From contig NZ_FNEY01000002.1 of assembly GCF_900100305.1 (NCBI RefSeq), positions 1 to 64,000 of the forward strand: 64,000 bases of DNA, given 5' to 3'. The notes beneath the pieces were generated by a model, which ran no database searches, was not told where the DNA came from, and worked only from the letters and a program-made list of their open reading frames with translations. Origin of the DNA: Paracidovorax citrulli (lineage in GTDB: Bacteria; Pseudomonadota; Gammaproteobacteria; Burkholderiales; Burkholderiaceae_C). A program made the position numbers and the translations under genes. Positions 16,895 through 25,691 of the stretch are shown in pieces. Positions within the stretch are counted from its first letter, which is position 1. Every line of letters starts with the position of its first letter.

Positions 16895-17617
16895 ATGTGC
16901 CTTTTCCCCATCCACCGCCCGGGCTCCCGCCGCCGCGCTGCCGCGCAACGCGGCTTCAGCATGCTGGAACTGTCCATCGCGCTGGTCGTCATCGGCCTGA
17001 TCATCGGCGCCGTGGCCGTGGGCCGCGACCTGCAGCGCAACGCCAGCTACCAGCGCATCTCCTCCAGCTTCGTGCAGGGCTGGCTGATGGCCTACGACGC
17101 CTACGTCACGGGCACCGGCATCGTGCCCGGCGACTCGGCCACGGCCCCCACGGGCCTGGTCAACGGCAACACCACGGAGCTGTGCGGCAACGACCTGCTC
17201 AACGTGTTCCTGGCCGCCGGCATCCGCCTGCCGCAGGGCCGCGCCGAAGGGCAGGCCAGCCGCTACGCCTACCTGGACTCCAATGGCAACCCGCAGGAGG
17301 TGGAGGTGTGCTTCCAGAACGTGGCCTGGGCCGAGCCCGGGACGACGGTCGGCACCTATGTCTCGCGCCCGCGCAACGTGATGGTGCTCAAGCGCATCAC
17401 CCCGGCGCTGGCCTCCCTGCTGGACGCGCAGATCGACGGCAGCGCGGACGCCCGCTTCGGCCGCATGCGGGAGAATTCCCAGGCCGCCCTGGTGGCCGTG
17501 ACCACCGGCGTGCCCTGGAGCGTGGACGAACGCATGGCCTTCGGCAGCACCACGGCCACCACGCTCGACGAAAGCCAGGTGGCGGTGGTGACGGGCTGGG
17601 TGGTGATGAACCGCTGA
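16895..17617 (+). CDS. Type IV prepilin-like (pseudopilin) protein
   Basis: A 240-residue secreted or envelope protein. A 21-residue basic leader (ending RRRAAAQRG) precedes a type III signal: FSMLELSIALVVIGLIIGAV, with Phe at mature +1 and the conserved Glu at +5, so a prepilin peptidase should cleave after RG. The remainder is a large pilin-type head containing two cysteines (TELCGND and VEVCFQN) suited to a disulfide. ATG 16895 follows the preceding stop by three bases. No pilus assembly ATPase, secretin or prepilin peptidase is nearby, so it probably uses machinery encoded elsewhere. The partner gene upstream appears broken. Confidence 0.8.
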   Translation: MCLFPIHRPGSRRRAAAQRGFSMLELSIALVVIGLIIGAVAVGRDLQRNASYQRISSSFVQGWLMAYDAYVTGTGIVPGDSATAPTGLVNGNTTELCGNDLLNVFLAAGIRLPQGRAEGQASRYAYLDSNGNPQEVEVCFQNVAWAEPGTTVGTYVSRPRNVMVLKRITPALASLLDAQIDGSADARFGRMRENSQAALVAVTTGVPWSVDERMAFGSTTATTLDESQVAVVTGWVVMNR

Positions 17618-17936
17618 TCGTCAGCCCAGGCCCAGCCAGCCGTGCAAGGCGCGGCAAAATGGCACTGCATGCAGCGCAACGCATGTGGCGCATGCCTGCT
17701 CCTTCCCGGAATGTGAATAAACTGCCTTCCCTGTCCACTTGGCAGTGGAGGGCCGTGCCCTTGGGGCGTCTTGTGATACCGGGCGTGTAGCGCGGCCTTG
17801 CCGAGAGCACACTGGATTGTCGGCAGGAAAAGAGGGCATGCCCCTCGTTAACGGATGGCCCGCTGGCAGCAGATGTCCTGCGGTGCCTGTCCGTCGGGCG
17901 AGTGCAATCTGCCCAGAACCATGGAGTTTCCTGATA
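17618..17936. other. Gap upstream of the ATPase-DUF4276 module
   Basis: This 319-base stretch between the pilin gene and the ATPase has no convincing gene. Its base composition is less GC-rich than the flanks, and short GCATGC palindromes recur near 17668-17698. It probably holds the promoter of the two-gene module, but no convincing -35/-10 pair, integrase gene or attachment-site repeat was found. Confidence 0.4.
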
Positions 17937-19034
17937 GTGAAAAACGTCACCAACCCGAACCAGCTGTCCCGGCTGGTTTTGAAGGGCTACAAGTCGATCG
18001 CTGAATGCGATTTGCCCCTGGGTTCCATCAACGTGCTCATAGGCGCCAATGGAGCGGGGAAGTCGAATTTCATCGGGTTCTTCAAGCTCATCGGCCGCAT
18101 CCTGGATGAGCAGCTTCAGGTCTGTGTGGGCGACATGGGCGGACCGGACGCGATGCTCCACTATGGGCGGAAGAAAACCGAGACTTTGAGTGCGGAGCTG
18201 TATTTCGGCAATAACGGCTACCGCTTTCGTCTCAAGCCGACGCAGGACAATCGGATGATGTTCGCTCGCGAGGCCCTGTGGTGGAACATACATGGTGATT
18301 GGCAATCGACCTCCGGCCATTTCGAGACCCGGTTCAAGAACCGGGAAGGGAAAGGGGGTATATGGGATTACACGGTCCCGGCGATGCGCAGCTGGCGTGT
18401 CTACCATTTTCACGACACGAGCACCTCGGCGATGGTCAAGCAGGTGCACGGCGTCGGCGACTACGAATACCTGAGAGAAGACGCCCGGAATCTCGCGGCT
18501 TTTCTCAAGCAGCTCAAGGACCACCACGCCAGCCATTACCAGCGCATCGTCAAGTCCATTCAGATGGTGGCGCCGTTCTTCGGTGATTTCCTGTTTCGCC
18601 CCTACGCTGGCAATCCAGAAAGGATCCAGCTCGAATGGACCGAGGTCGGCCAGGATGTGCCTTTTACCGCCAGCGCCTTGTCGGATGGAACACTGCGCTT
18701 CATTTGCCTCGCTGCCGTGCTGCTGCAGCCTGAAGAGTGCATGCCCGCAACCATCCTGATCGACGAACCCGAATTGGGTCTGCATCCTTTCGCCATCACG
18801 ATGCTGGGGGCGATGATGAAGTCCACCGCGCAGCAACACCAGATCATCGTTTCCACCCAGTCGGTGGAATTGGTCAATGAGTTCGATCCCGAGGATCTGA
18901 TCGTGGTGGACAAGAAAGGGGGCGCATCCACCTTTGCGCGTCCCGATGCCGACTCGCTGGCTGAATGGCTTCAGGAATACACCCTGGGTGAGCTGTGGAA
19001 GAAAAACATCCTCGGAGGGAGGCCTCAGCGATGA
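17937..19034 (+). CDS. AAA/ABC-type ATPase (OLD/RecF-like), partner of DUF4276
   Basis: A 365-residue ATPase of the SMC/OLD-like class. Walker A is GANGAGKSNF at residues 36-45, an ABC-type signature region is seen in SALSDGTLRF, Walker B is ATILIDEPELGLHP, and the switch histidine/serine region is IIVSTQSVELV. It lacks the long coiled coil of RecF/SMC and has no nuclease domain of its own. GTG 17937 is chosen because GGAG lies 11 bases upstream and the conserved beta strand LSRLVLKGYKSI follows at once. The stop overlaps the next gene as ATGA. Codons are visibly less GC-rich than the neighbours, a sign of transfer. The pair resembles ATPase-plus-TOPRIM defence modules such as PARIS in architecture. 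Confidence 0.85.
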   Translation: MKNVTNPNQLSRLVLKGYKSIAECDLPLGSINVLIGANGAGKSNFIGFFKLIGRILDEQLQVCVGDMGGPDAMLHYGRKKTETLSAELYFGNNGYRFRLKPTQDNRMMFAREALWWNIHGDWQSTSGHFETRFKNREGKGGIWDYTVPAMRSWRVYHFHDTSTSAMVKQVHGVGDYEYLREDARNLAAFLKQLKDHHASHYQRIVKSIQMVAPFFGDFLFRPYAGNPERIQLEWTEVGQDVPFTASALSDGTLRFICLAAVLLQPEECMPATILIDEPELGLHPFAITMLGAMMKSTAQQHQIIVSTQSVELVNEFDPEDLIVVDKKGGASTFARPDADSLAEWLQEYTLGELWKKNILGGRPQR

Positions 19035-19684
19035 GCCGCATCTATGTGCTGGTGGAGGGGCAGACCGAGGAAGCTTTTGTCCGCGAATTGCTGGTACCGC
19101 ACTATGCCCGGCTCGGCCGCTTCCTGACGCCCATCATCGTCAGTACCAGCCCGGGGCACAAGGGAGGGGTGGTGAGCTACGCCAAGGTCAAGCCCCAGAT
19201 TGTCCGGCTGTGCAGGCAGGACGAAGAGGCGCATGTCACGACGATGTTCGATCTGTACGCCCTGCCCACGGATTTTCCCGGCAAGGCCGCTGCAGCCTAT
19301 CCGGCGCACGCCAGCGGTGCGGCAAAAGCGCTCTACCTGGAAAGCCTGCTGTCGCAGGACATACGCCAGCCCAACTTTCTGCCTTATCTGATGGTGCATG
19401 AGTACGAGGCCCTGCTGCTCTCCTGTCCCGAGCAGTTCGCGGAGTGGACGAGCGATGGCACGGTGCCTTCCACGTTGGTCAGGGCTGTGGCAGATGCCGG
19501 GGCGCCCGAGGACGTGAATGGTGGCCCACATACGGCCCCATCCAAGCGCATCCTGGCTGTCATGCCGGAGTACCAGAAGACCTTTCATGGACCGCTGATC
19601 GCATGCGACATCGGGTTGGACGCCATGAGGGCGGCCTGCCCTCATTTCCACGCCTGGCTGCAGGCCGTCGAGGTGCTTCCTTGA
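19031..19684 (+). CDS. DUF4276 family protein, TOPRIM-like putative effector
   Basis: A 217-residue protein of the DUF4276 family. The N terminus YVLVEGQTEEAFV has the hydrophobic strand plus glutamate (E9) expected of a TOPRIM motif, followed by the family-typical MFDLYALPTDFPG (D74 and D81) and LMVHEYEALLLS. TOPRIM domains cut or join DNA or RNA with Mg2+ held by such acidic residues. Catalysis here is inferred, not shown. ATG 19031 overlaps the ATPase stop by four bases, so equal and coupled expression is expected. As with AriA/AriB of PARIS or split OLD systems, the ATPase would sense an invader and release or activate this subunit. Confidence 0.82.
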   Translation: MSRIYVLVEGQTEEAFVRELLVPHYARLGRFLTPIIVSTSPGHKGGVVSYAKVKPQIVRLCRQDEEAHVTTMFDLYALPTDFPGKAAAAYPAHASGAAKALYLESLLSQDIRQPNFLPYLMVHEYEALLLSCPEQFAEWTSDGTVPSTLVRAVADAGAPEDVNGGPHTAPSKRILAVMPEYQKTFHGPLIACDIGLDAMRAACPHFHAWLQAVEVLP

Positions 19685-19721
19685 GCCCTTGAGCGTTCCG
19701 GTGGACGAGCAGGGCCTGTCG

Positions 19722-21797
19722 TCAGTCCCCCTGGGCCTGTACTTCCACCGCGCAGTCATAGAACGTCGGCGCCGCCCCCAGGTCCGTCAGCGCCTGCCCC
19801 GTCACCTCGTTCACGTTCGTGCCCTGCAGGCCGAACTTGCGCCACCAGATGCCCAGGCCGTGCACCACGCCCGCGCGCGCGCGGCCGTTGAGCGCCACGC
19901 GGCAGGCATAGCTGCCGCGGTCGTTGAACACGCGCACGGTGCTGCCGTCGGCGATGCCGCGCGCGGCGGCGTCCTCGGGGTGCATCTCCAGCAGCGGCTC
20001 GGTCTCGATGTTGCGCAGGCTCGTGACGTTCACGAAGGTGGAGTTCAGGAAGTTGCGCGCCGGCGGCGAGATCATCGCCAGCGGATAGCGGCCGCCAGGC
20101 TGCGCGGGCTCGTGGTTGGGCAGGTAGTCCGGCAGCGGGTCCAGCCCCTGCGCGGCCAGCCGCTCGCTGTGGAACTCGCAGCGGCCCGAGGGCGTCGGGA
20201 AGCCGCCTTCCGCGAATGGCGCATCGGGAATCGCCAGCGTGGCGAAGCCCGTGTCCAGCAATTGCTGGAAGTCCACATGGTGGCCATAGGCCTGCCGGCA
20301 GAGGTCCTCGTCGCTGTCGGCGAAGCAGGGCTCCGTGAAGCCCATGCGCGCGGCCAGTTCGCGGAACACCTGGGTGTTGGGCCTGGACTGGCCGAGCGGC
20401 GCCACGGCCGGCCGGTTCAGCAGCACGTCGGTGTGGCCGTAGGCCACGTGCACGTCCCAGTGCTCCAGCTGCGTGGTGGCGGGCAGCACGTAGTCCGCGT
20501 AATCGGCCGTGTCGGTCTGGAAATGCTCCAGCACCACGGTGAACAGGTCGTCCCGCGCGAAGCCGCGCACCACCTTGGCCGATTCCGGCGCCACGGCCAC
20601 CGGATTGCTGTTGTAGACGACCACGGCCTCGACGCGCGGTCCGAACCCGGGCGAGGCGGCGCGCAGCAGGTCGTCGCCGATGGTGGACATGTTGATGGTG
20701 CGCGGCCGCACGCCCGCGGGGATCAGGTCGGGGCGGTGCAGCACGGGCCGCTGCACGGGGAACTGCCCCGAGCTGGAGAGCAGCAGCCCGCCCGCCCGGT
20801 GCCGCCAGGCGCCCACGAGCGCGGGCAGGCAGGCCACGGCGCGCGTGGCATTGCCGCCGCCGCGCGCACGCTGCATGCCGTAGTTGAGGCGGATGGCCGC
20901 GGGCTTCGTGGTGCCGTAGTCGCGCGCCAGCTGGCGGATCTGCTCCACCGGCAGGCCGCAGACCGCCGCGGCGCGCTCAGGGGACCAGGCGAGCGCCCGC
21001 TCGCGCAGGCCTTCCCAGCCCACCGTGTGGCGCGCGATGTAGTCGTGGTCCAGCCAGTCGTGCACGATCAACTCGTGCATCATCGCCAGTGCCAGGGCCG
21101 CATCGGTGCCGGGCAGCAGTTGCAGGTGCTCGTGGCACTTGTCGGCCGTCTCGGTCCTGCGCGGGTCGATGCACACCAGCCGGGCGCCCGCGCGCTTGGC
21201 CTGCTGCGCATAGCGCCAGAAGTGCAGGTTGCTGCCGATCGAATTGCTGCCCCAGATGAGGATCAGCTGCGACCCGGCGAAATGCTCCACCTTCATGCCC
21301 ACCTTGCCGCCCAGCGTCTGGTTCAGCCCTTCGCCGCCCGCGGCCGCGCAGATGGTGCGCCCCAGCAGCGAGGCGCCCAGGCGGTGGAAGAACCGCCGGT
21401 CCATGCTCTCGCCCTGCACCAGCCCCATGGTGCCGGCATAGCTGTAGGGCAGGATGGCCTGCGGATCGCGCGCGGCGATCGCGGACAGGCGCGCCGCGAT
21501 GTCCGCCAGCGCCTCGTCCCAGCCCACCGGCTCGAACTGCCCGCTGCCCTTGGGGCCCGTGCGCCGCAGCGGCGTGAGGATGCGGTCCGGATGGTTCGTG
21601 CGCTCGGCGTAGCGCGACACCTTGGCGCAGAGCACGCCGTCGGTGTGCCCGTGCGCCGGATTGCCCTGCACCCGCACGGCCACGCCGTTCTCCACGGTGG
21701 TGACCAGCGCGCAGGTGTCGGGGCAGTCGTGGGGGCAGGCGCCGCGCACCTGCAGGGGGGCGGCGGACGGCTCGGGAATGTGCAAAATGGTTTCCAT
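19722..21797 (-). CDS. Molybdopterin-dependent oxidoreductase with [4Fe-4S] site
   Basis: A 691-residue enzyme of the DMSO-reductase superfamily. The N-terminal motif CPHDCPDTCAL plus VLCAK supplies four cysteines for one [4Fe-4S] cluster. The bis-MGD-binding domains follow (GQFEPVGWDEAL, IWGSNSIGSNLHFWRY, DPRRTETADK), and the C-terminal cap contains SPPARNFLNSTF and GSYACRVALNGRAR. No Tat signal is present, so it is cytoplasmic, and no electron-transfer or membrane subunit is adjacent. The residue coordinating Mo and the substrate cannot be named. ATG 21797 or ATG 21806 three codons upstream may be the start; neither has a clear ribosome binding site. A divergent Liv-type receptor gene starts 141 bases away. 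Confidence 0.88.
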   Translation of the reverse strand: METILHIPEPSAAPLQVRGACPHDCPDTCALVTTVENGVAVRVQGNPAHGHTDGVLCAKVSRYAERTNHPDRILTPLRRTGPKGSGQFEPVGWDEALADIAARLSAIAARDPQAILPYSYAGTMGLVQGESMDRRFFHRLGASLLGRTICAAAGGEGLNQTLGGKVGMKVEHFAGSQLILIWGSNSIGSNLHFWRYAQQAKRAGARLVCIDPRRTETADKCHEHLQLLPGTDAALALAMMHELIVHDWLDHDYIARHTVGWEGLRERALAWSPERAAAVCGLPVEQIRQLARDYGTTKPAAIRLNYGMQRARGGGNATRAVACLPALVGAWRHRAGGLLLSSSGQFPVQRPVLHRPDLIPAGVRPRTINMSTIGDDLLRAASPGFGPRVEAVVVYNSNPVAVAPESAKVVRGFARDDLFTVVLEHFQTDTADYADYVLPATTQLEHWDVHVAYGHTDVLLNRPAVAPLGQSRPNTQVFRELAARMGFTEPCFADSDEDLCRQAYGHHVDFQQLLDTGFATLAIPDAPFAEGGFPTPSGRCEFHSERLAAQGLDPLPDYLPNHEPAQPGGRYPLAMISPPARNFLNSTFVNVTSLRNIETEPLLEMHPEDAAARGIADGSTVRVFNDRGSYACRVALNGRARAGVVHGLGIWWRKFGLQGTNVNEVTGQALTDLGAAPTFYDCAVEVQAQGD

Positions 21798-21938
21798 CGT
21801 GGGCATCGGGCGGGACGGAGCGATACACTGCGCCCGCAGTCGGACTGGACAGGCGGGGTGCGGTCTTTCCAGGGTTTCAACAACATCGGGGCCGGATCTG
21901 CCGCAAGCCGGCTGTCGAGCCCCAAGAGAGATTTCACC

Positions 21939-23081
21939 ATGAAGCAGGCAGAACTGGGGCGCAGGCGGTTTTCCATCGGTCTGGGGGTGGCCGCGGCCGC
22001 GGGGTTCGGGCTGGCGCGCGCGCAGCCCGAAGGGCCCATCGTGCTCGGCCAGTCGGCGCCGCTCTCCGGGCCGTCCGCCCAGCTGGGCGTGCAGTTCCAC
22101 GCGGGCGCGAAGCTGTATTTCGACGCGCTCAACGCACAGGGCGGCATCGGCCGGCGGCCGGTGGAACTGCGCACCCTGGACGACGGCTACGAGCCCGACC
22201 GGTGCGCGGCCAACACCCGCAAGTTCATCGAGCAGGACGTGCTGGCCCTCTTCGGCTACGTGGGCACGCCCACCAGCCTCGCGGCGCTGCCGCTGTTCAA
22301 CCAGGCCAGGGTGCCTTTCTTCGCGCCCTTCACCGGGGCGGAAGCGCTGCGCCAGCCATTCAACCGCCTGATCTTCCACGTCCGGGCTTCCTACCACGAC
22401 GAGACGGCCGTGATCGTGCGGCAGCTCACCCACCTGGGGCTGCGCAGGATCGCCGTGCTCTACCAGGACGACGCCTACGGCAAGGCGGGGCTCGACGGTG
22501 TCACCGCCGCCCTGGCGCAGGACCAGCTCAAGCCGCACGCCACGGCGACCGTGCCCCGCAACTCGGTGGACGTGGCACCGGCCGTCGCGAAGCTCGTGGC
22601 CGCCCGCCCGGAGTCCATCGTGCTGGTCACCACCTACGCGGCCAGCGCCGCCTTCGTGCGCGCGGCGCGCAAGGCGGGCTATGGCGGCACCTTCTACAAC
22701 CTCTCCTTCGTGGGCACGCAGGCCCTGGCCGACGCGCTGGGCCGGGACGGCGCCGGCGTCGTCGTCTCGCAGGTGATGCCCTCGCCCTACCAGACCACGC
22801 GGCAGATCGCCCGGGAGTTCCAGGATGCGATCAGGAAGGGCGGCAACAAGGTGCAGGCCAACTACTCGAGCATGGAAGGCTACGTGGCCGCGCGGGTGTT
22901 CGCCGAGGGACTGCGCCAGGGCGGCGGCAAGCCCACGCGCGAATCGCTCGTCGCCGGCCTGGAGGCCATCGGCACCACGACGGTCTCGGGCTATCCGATC
23001 AGCTTCAGCGGCAGCAGCCACGCGGGCTCGCGCTTCGTCGAGATGTCGATGCTGACCGGCGACGGACGGGTGAAGGTCTAG
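21939..23081 (+). CDS. ABC transporter substrate-binding protein, Liv/amide type
   Basis: A 380-residue periplasmic binding protein of the branched-chain amino acid/amide type. Residues 1-28 are an export signal with a Tat-like RRRFSIG and an Ala-rich core ending ARA. The mature start PIVLGQSAPLSGPSAQLGVQ and the segments YFDALNAQGGIGRRP and VSQVMPSPYQ are family typical. No permease or ATPase genes adjoin, so it is an orphan receptor; it may serve a transporter elsewhere or a sensor kinase. Its TAG stop shares two bases with the stop codon of the convergent argE-like gene. The leader before ATG 21939 has CCAAGAGAG. Confidence 0.88.
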   Translation: MKQAELGRRRFSIGLGVAAAAGFGLARAQPEGPIVLGQSAPLSGPSAQLGVQFHAGAKLYFDALNAQGGIGRRPVELRTLDDGYEPDRCAANTRKFIEQDVLALFGYVGTPTSLAALPLFNQARVPFFAPFTGAEALRQPFNRLIFHVRASYHDETAVIVRQLTHLGLRRIAVLYQDDAYGKAGLDGVTAALAQDQLKPHATATVPRNSVDVAPAVAKLVAARPESIVLVTTYAASAAFVRAARKAGYGGTFYNLSFVGTQALADALGRDGAGVVVSQVMPSPYQTTRQIAREFQDAIRKGGNKVQANYSSMEGYVAARVFAEGLRQGGGKPTRESLVAGLEAIGTTTVSGYPISFSGSSHAGSRFVEMSMLTGDGRVKV

Positions 23082-24238
23082 CCCTCGAGTGCGCGCGTCT
23101 GCGCCAGGCCGCGCATGAAGGCCTCGCAGCGGGCCAGTTGCTCCAGGCTCACGTATTCATCGGGCTGGTGGGCCTGCCGGATGCTGCCCGGGCCGCAGAC
23201 CACGGTGGAGATGCCGGCATTCTTGAAGAGGCCGGCTTCGGTGCCGAAGGCGACGAGCGTGGTGCCGGCCTCGCCCGCGAGGCGCTGGGCCAGGCGCGTG
23301 ACGGGAGCCTCGGCGCTGCCGAGGAAGCTCGGGATCTCGCAGATGGTGTCGAAAGTGATGCCCGCCTGCGGCGCCACCGCCTGCATCGCGGGCTCCAGCG
23401 AGCGCGCATAGGCCACCACCTCGGCCTGCATGCGGGCCGCGTCGGCCGTGGGCAGGTCGCGGAACTCGTAGCGGAACTCCGCGTCGCGCGGCACCACGTT
23501 GTCGGCGATGCCGCCGTGGAACTGGCCCACGCTGGCGGTGGAAAACGGCACGTCGAAGCCGTCCCAGCGCGGCTCCTCGCGCTCGAAGCCCTCGGCCATG
23601 TCGCGCACGCGACCCACCACGCGCGCGGCCATCTCGATCGCGTTCACCGAATGCGGCGTGAGCGAGGAGTGCGCTTCCTTGCCGCGCACGCAGCAGCGGT
23701 AGCGGTACACCCCCTTGTGCGCGATGGCCGGCACCATGTCGGTGGGTTCGCCCACGATGCAGGCCAGCGGCCGCACGCCGGCCTCGCGCATGTCGGCGAT
23801 GAGTTCGCGCGCGCCGAAGCAGCCTACTTCCTCGTCGTAGCTGAAGGCATAGTGGATGGCGAAGGGCGCGTCGCTTTCCAGGAACTGGCGCGCCTGCGAC
23901 AGCGCGATGGCGATGAAGGCCTTCATGTCGGCGCTGCCCCGGCCGTGGAGCCGGCCGCCTTGCACCGTGGCCGAGAGCGGGTCCATGCTCCAGTCCTGGC
24001 CGTCCCAGGGCACGGTGTCGGTGTGGCCCGAGAGGATGATGCCCGCGGGCTTGCCCTCGCCCAGGGTGGCGAACAGATTGGCCTTGGTCTTGCTTGCGTC
24101 GTAGGTCAGCCGGCACTTCACGCCGAGGCGATCCAGTTCCGTGCGGATGAAATCGATGAGCTCCAGGTTGGAGCGGTGGCTCACGGTATTCATGCGCACC
24201 AGGGCCTGGGCGAGCGAGAGGGCGTGTTCGGACAGCAT
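23078..24238 (-). CDS. argE: Acetylornithine deacetylase, M20 family
   Basis: A 386-residue zinc hydrolase of the ArgE/DapE/M20 family. Visible metal and catalytic motifs are SGHTDTVPWD (His and Asp ligands), HGRGSADMKAF, SYDEEVGCFG (general base and ligand glutamates), VGEPTD and the C-terminal PGSIRQAHQPDEYV with the last histidine ligand. ArgE removes acetate from N-acetylornithine in arginine synthesis. Length and motifs fit ArgE of proteobacteria, but in betaproteobacteria arginine synthesis usually uses ArgJ, so a catabolic N-acyl-amino-acid substrate is also possible. Start ATG 24238 has no strong upstream site. It diverges from a second M20 enzyme 75 bases away. Confidence 0.82.
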   Translation of the reverse strand: MLSEHALSLAQALVRMNTVSHRSNLELIDFIRTELDRLGVKCRLTYDASKTKANLFATLGEGKPAGIILSGHTDTVPWDGQDWSMDPLSATVQGGRLHGRGSADMKAFIAIALSQARQFLESDAPFAIHYAFSYDEEVGCFGARELIADMREAGVRPLACIVGEPTDMVPAIAHKGVYRYRCCVRGKEAHSSLTPHSVNAIEMAARVVGRVRDMAEGFEREEPRWDGFDVPFSTASVGQFHGGIADNVVPRDAEFRYEFRDLPTADAARMQAEVVAYARSLEPAMQAVAPQAGITFDTICEIPSFLGSAEAPVTRLAQRLAGEAGTTLVAFGTEAGLFKNAGISTVVCGPGSIRQAHQPDEYVSLEQLARCEAFMRGLAQTRALEG

Positions 24239-24313
24239 CGTGGGGTGGAATAACCCTGTCTGGTGCGCGTGCGGAGGCAGGGCTAGACTCTCTGGACCAA
24301 GGAAGCATCCATT

Positions 24314-25525
24314 ATGAAACTCATCGACTCCATCGTCACCGAGGCGGCAGGCATCGCCGCCGTGCGCCGCGACATCCACGCGCATCCCGAACTGTGCTTC
24401 GAGGAAGTGCGCACGGCCGACATCGTGGCCGCCAAGCTCGCCGAGTGGGGCATTCCGGTCCACCGGGGGCTGGGCAAGACGGGCGTCGTGGGCATCGTGC
24501 ACGGCCGCGACGGCGGCGCCTCGGGCCGCGCGGTGGGCCTGCGCGCCGACATGGACGCGCTGCCCATCACCGAATTCAACACCTTCTCGCACGCCAGCAC
24601 CCACCCCGGCAAGATGCACGCCTGCGGCCACGACGGCCACACGGCCATGCTGCTCGGCGCGGCCCAGCATTTCGCGAAGCACCGCGACTTCGACGGCACC
24701 GTGTACCTGATCTTCCAGCCGGCGGAAGAGGGCGGCGGCGGCGCGCGCGTGATGATCGAGGACGGCCTGTTCACCCAATTCCCGGTGGAGGCCGTGTTCG
24801 GCATGCACAACTGGCCCGGCATGCGCGCCGGCCAGTTCGCGGTCAGCCCCGGCCCGGTCATGGCCTCGTCCAACGAATTCAGGATCGTCATCCGCGGCAA
24901 GGGCAGCCATGCCGCCATGCCGCACATGGGCATCGACCCGGTGCCCGTGGCCTGCCAGATGGTGCAGGCGTTCCAGAACATCATCAGCCGCAACAAGAAG
25001 CCGGTCGATGCCGGCGTGATCTCGGTCACCATGATCCACACCGGCGAGGCCACCAACGTGGTGCCCGACAGCTGCGAACTGCAGGGCACGGTGCGCACCT
25101 TCACGCTGGAAGTGCTCGACATGATCGAGCGCCGCATGCGGCAGGTGGCCGAGCACACCTGCGCCGCCCACGACGCGGTGTGCGAGTTCGAGTTCCACCG
25201 CAACTACCCACCGACCGTGAATTCGCCGGCCGAGGCCGCGTTCGCGCGCCGCGTGATGGAGGGCATCGTGGGCGCGGAGCACGTCTCCCCGCAGGAGCCC
25301 ACCATGGGCGCGGAGGATTTCGCGTTCATGCTGCAGGCCAGGCCCGGCGCCTACTGCTTCATCGGCAACGGCGAAGGCACGCACCGCGAGATGGGCCATG
25401 GCGGCGGCCCCTGCACGCTGCACAACCCGAGCTACGACTTCAACGACGACCTGCTCCCGCTGGGCGCCACCTACTGGGTGGAACTGGCCCGGCAGTGGCT
25501 GTCGTCGCCGCGGCCCGCCGCCTGA
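24314..25525 (+). CDS. M20 amidohydrolase, hippurate hydrolase-like
   Basis: A 403-residue metallo-aminoacylase of the M20D family. The metal site is MHACGHDGHTAMLL (Cys and His ligands), FQPAEEGGGG (Glu pair), KGSHAAMPHMGID and the C-terminal GAEDFAFM with LHNPSYDFND. Relatives remove acyl groups from N-acyl amino acids such as hippurate or indole-acetyl-amino acids. The dimerisation domain is present and length is normal. A probable -10 (TAGACT, near 24285) and an AAGGAAG ribosome binding site precede ATG 24314. It diverges from the argE-like gene, so the two M20 enzymes may share regulation of N-acyl amino acid breakdown, perhaps with the Liv-type receptor. Confidence 0.88.
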   Translation: MKLIDSIVTEAAGIAAVRRDIHAHPELCFEEVRTADIVAAKLAEWGIPVHRGLGKTGVVGIVHGRDGGASGRAVGLRADMDALPITEFNTFSHASTHPGKMHACGHDGHTAMLLGAAQHFAKHRDFDGTVYLIFQPAEEGGGGARVMIEDGLFTQFPVEAVFGMHNWPGMRAGQFAVSPGPVMASSNEFRIVIRGKGSHAAMPHMGIDPVPVACQMVQAFQNIISRNKKPVDAGVISVTMIHTGEATNVVPDSCELQGTVRTFTLEVLDMIERRMRQVAEHTCAAHDAVCEFEFHRNYPPTVNSPAEAAFARRVMEGIVGAEHVSPQEPTMGAEDFAFMLQARPGAYCFIGNGEGTHREMGHGGGPCTLHNPSYDFNDDLLPLGATYWVELARQWLSSPRPAA

Positions 25526-25691
25526 CGCCGGGCGCGCCGCGGCCTGCATGCCGGGCCGTGGCGCACCTTCCGGCCGCTTCCTGTCCCTTCCCTTTCCGCT
25601 CCCCTTCCCGCCGGCACTGCGGGCCGGGCCTGCGCGTTCCGGCTCCTGCAGCCTCACGCCGTCTGACGTAATTCCCCAGGAATCTCCCAGG

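Noticed and set aside
17739-17936. N-terminal extension of the ATPase up to 17739
   Set aside because: The extra 66 residues have no conserved content; GTG 17937 with GGAG upstream directly precedes the conserved ATPase fold.
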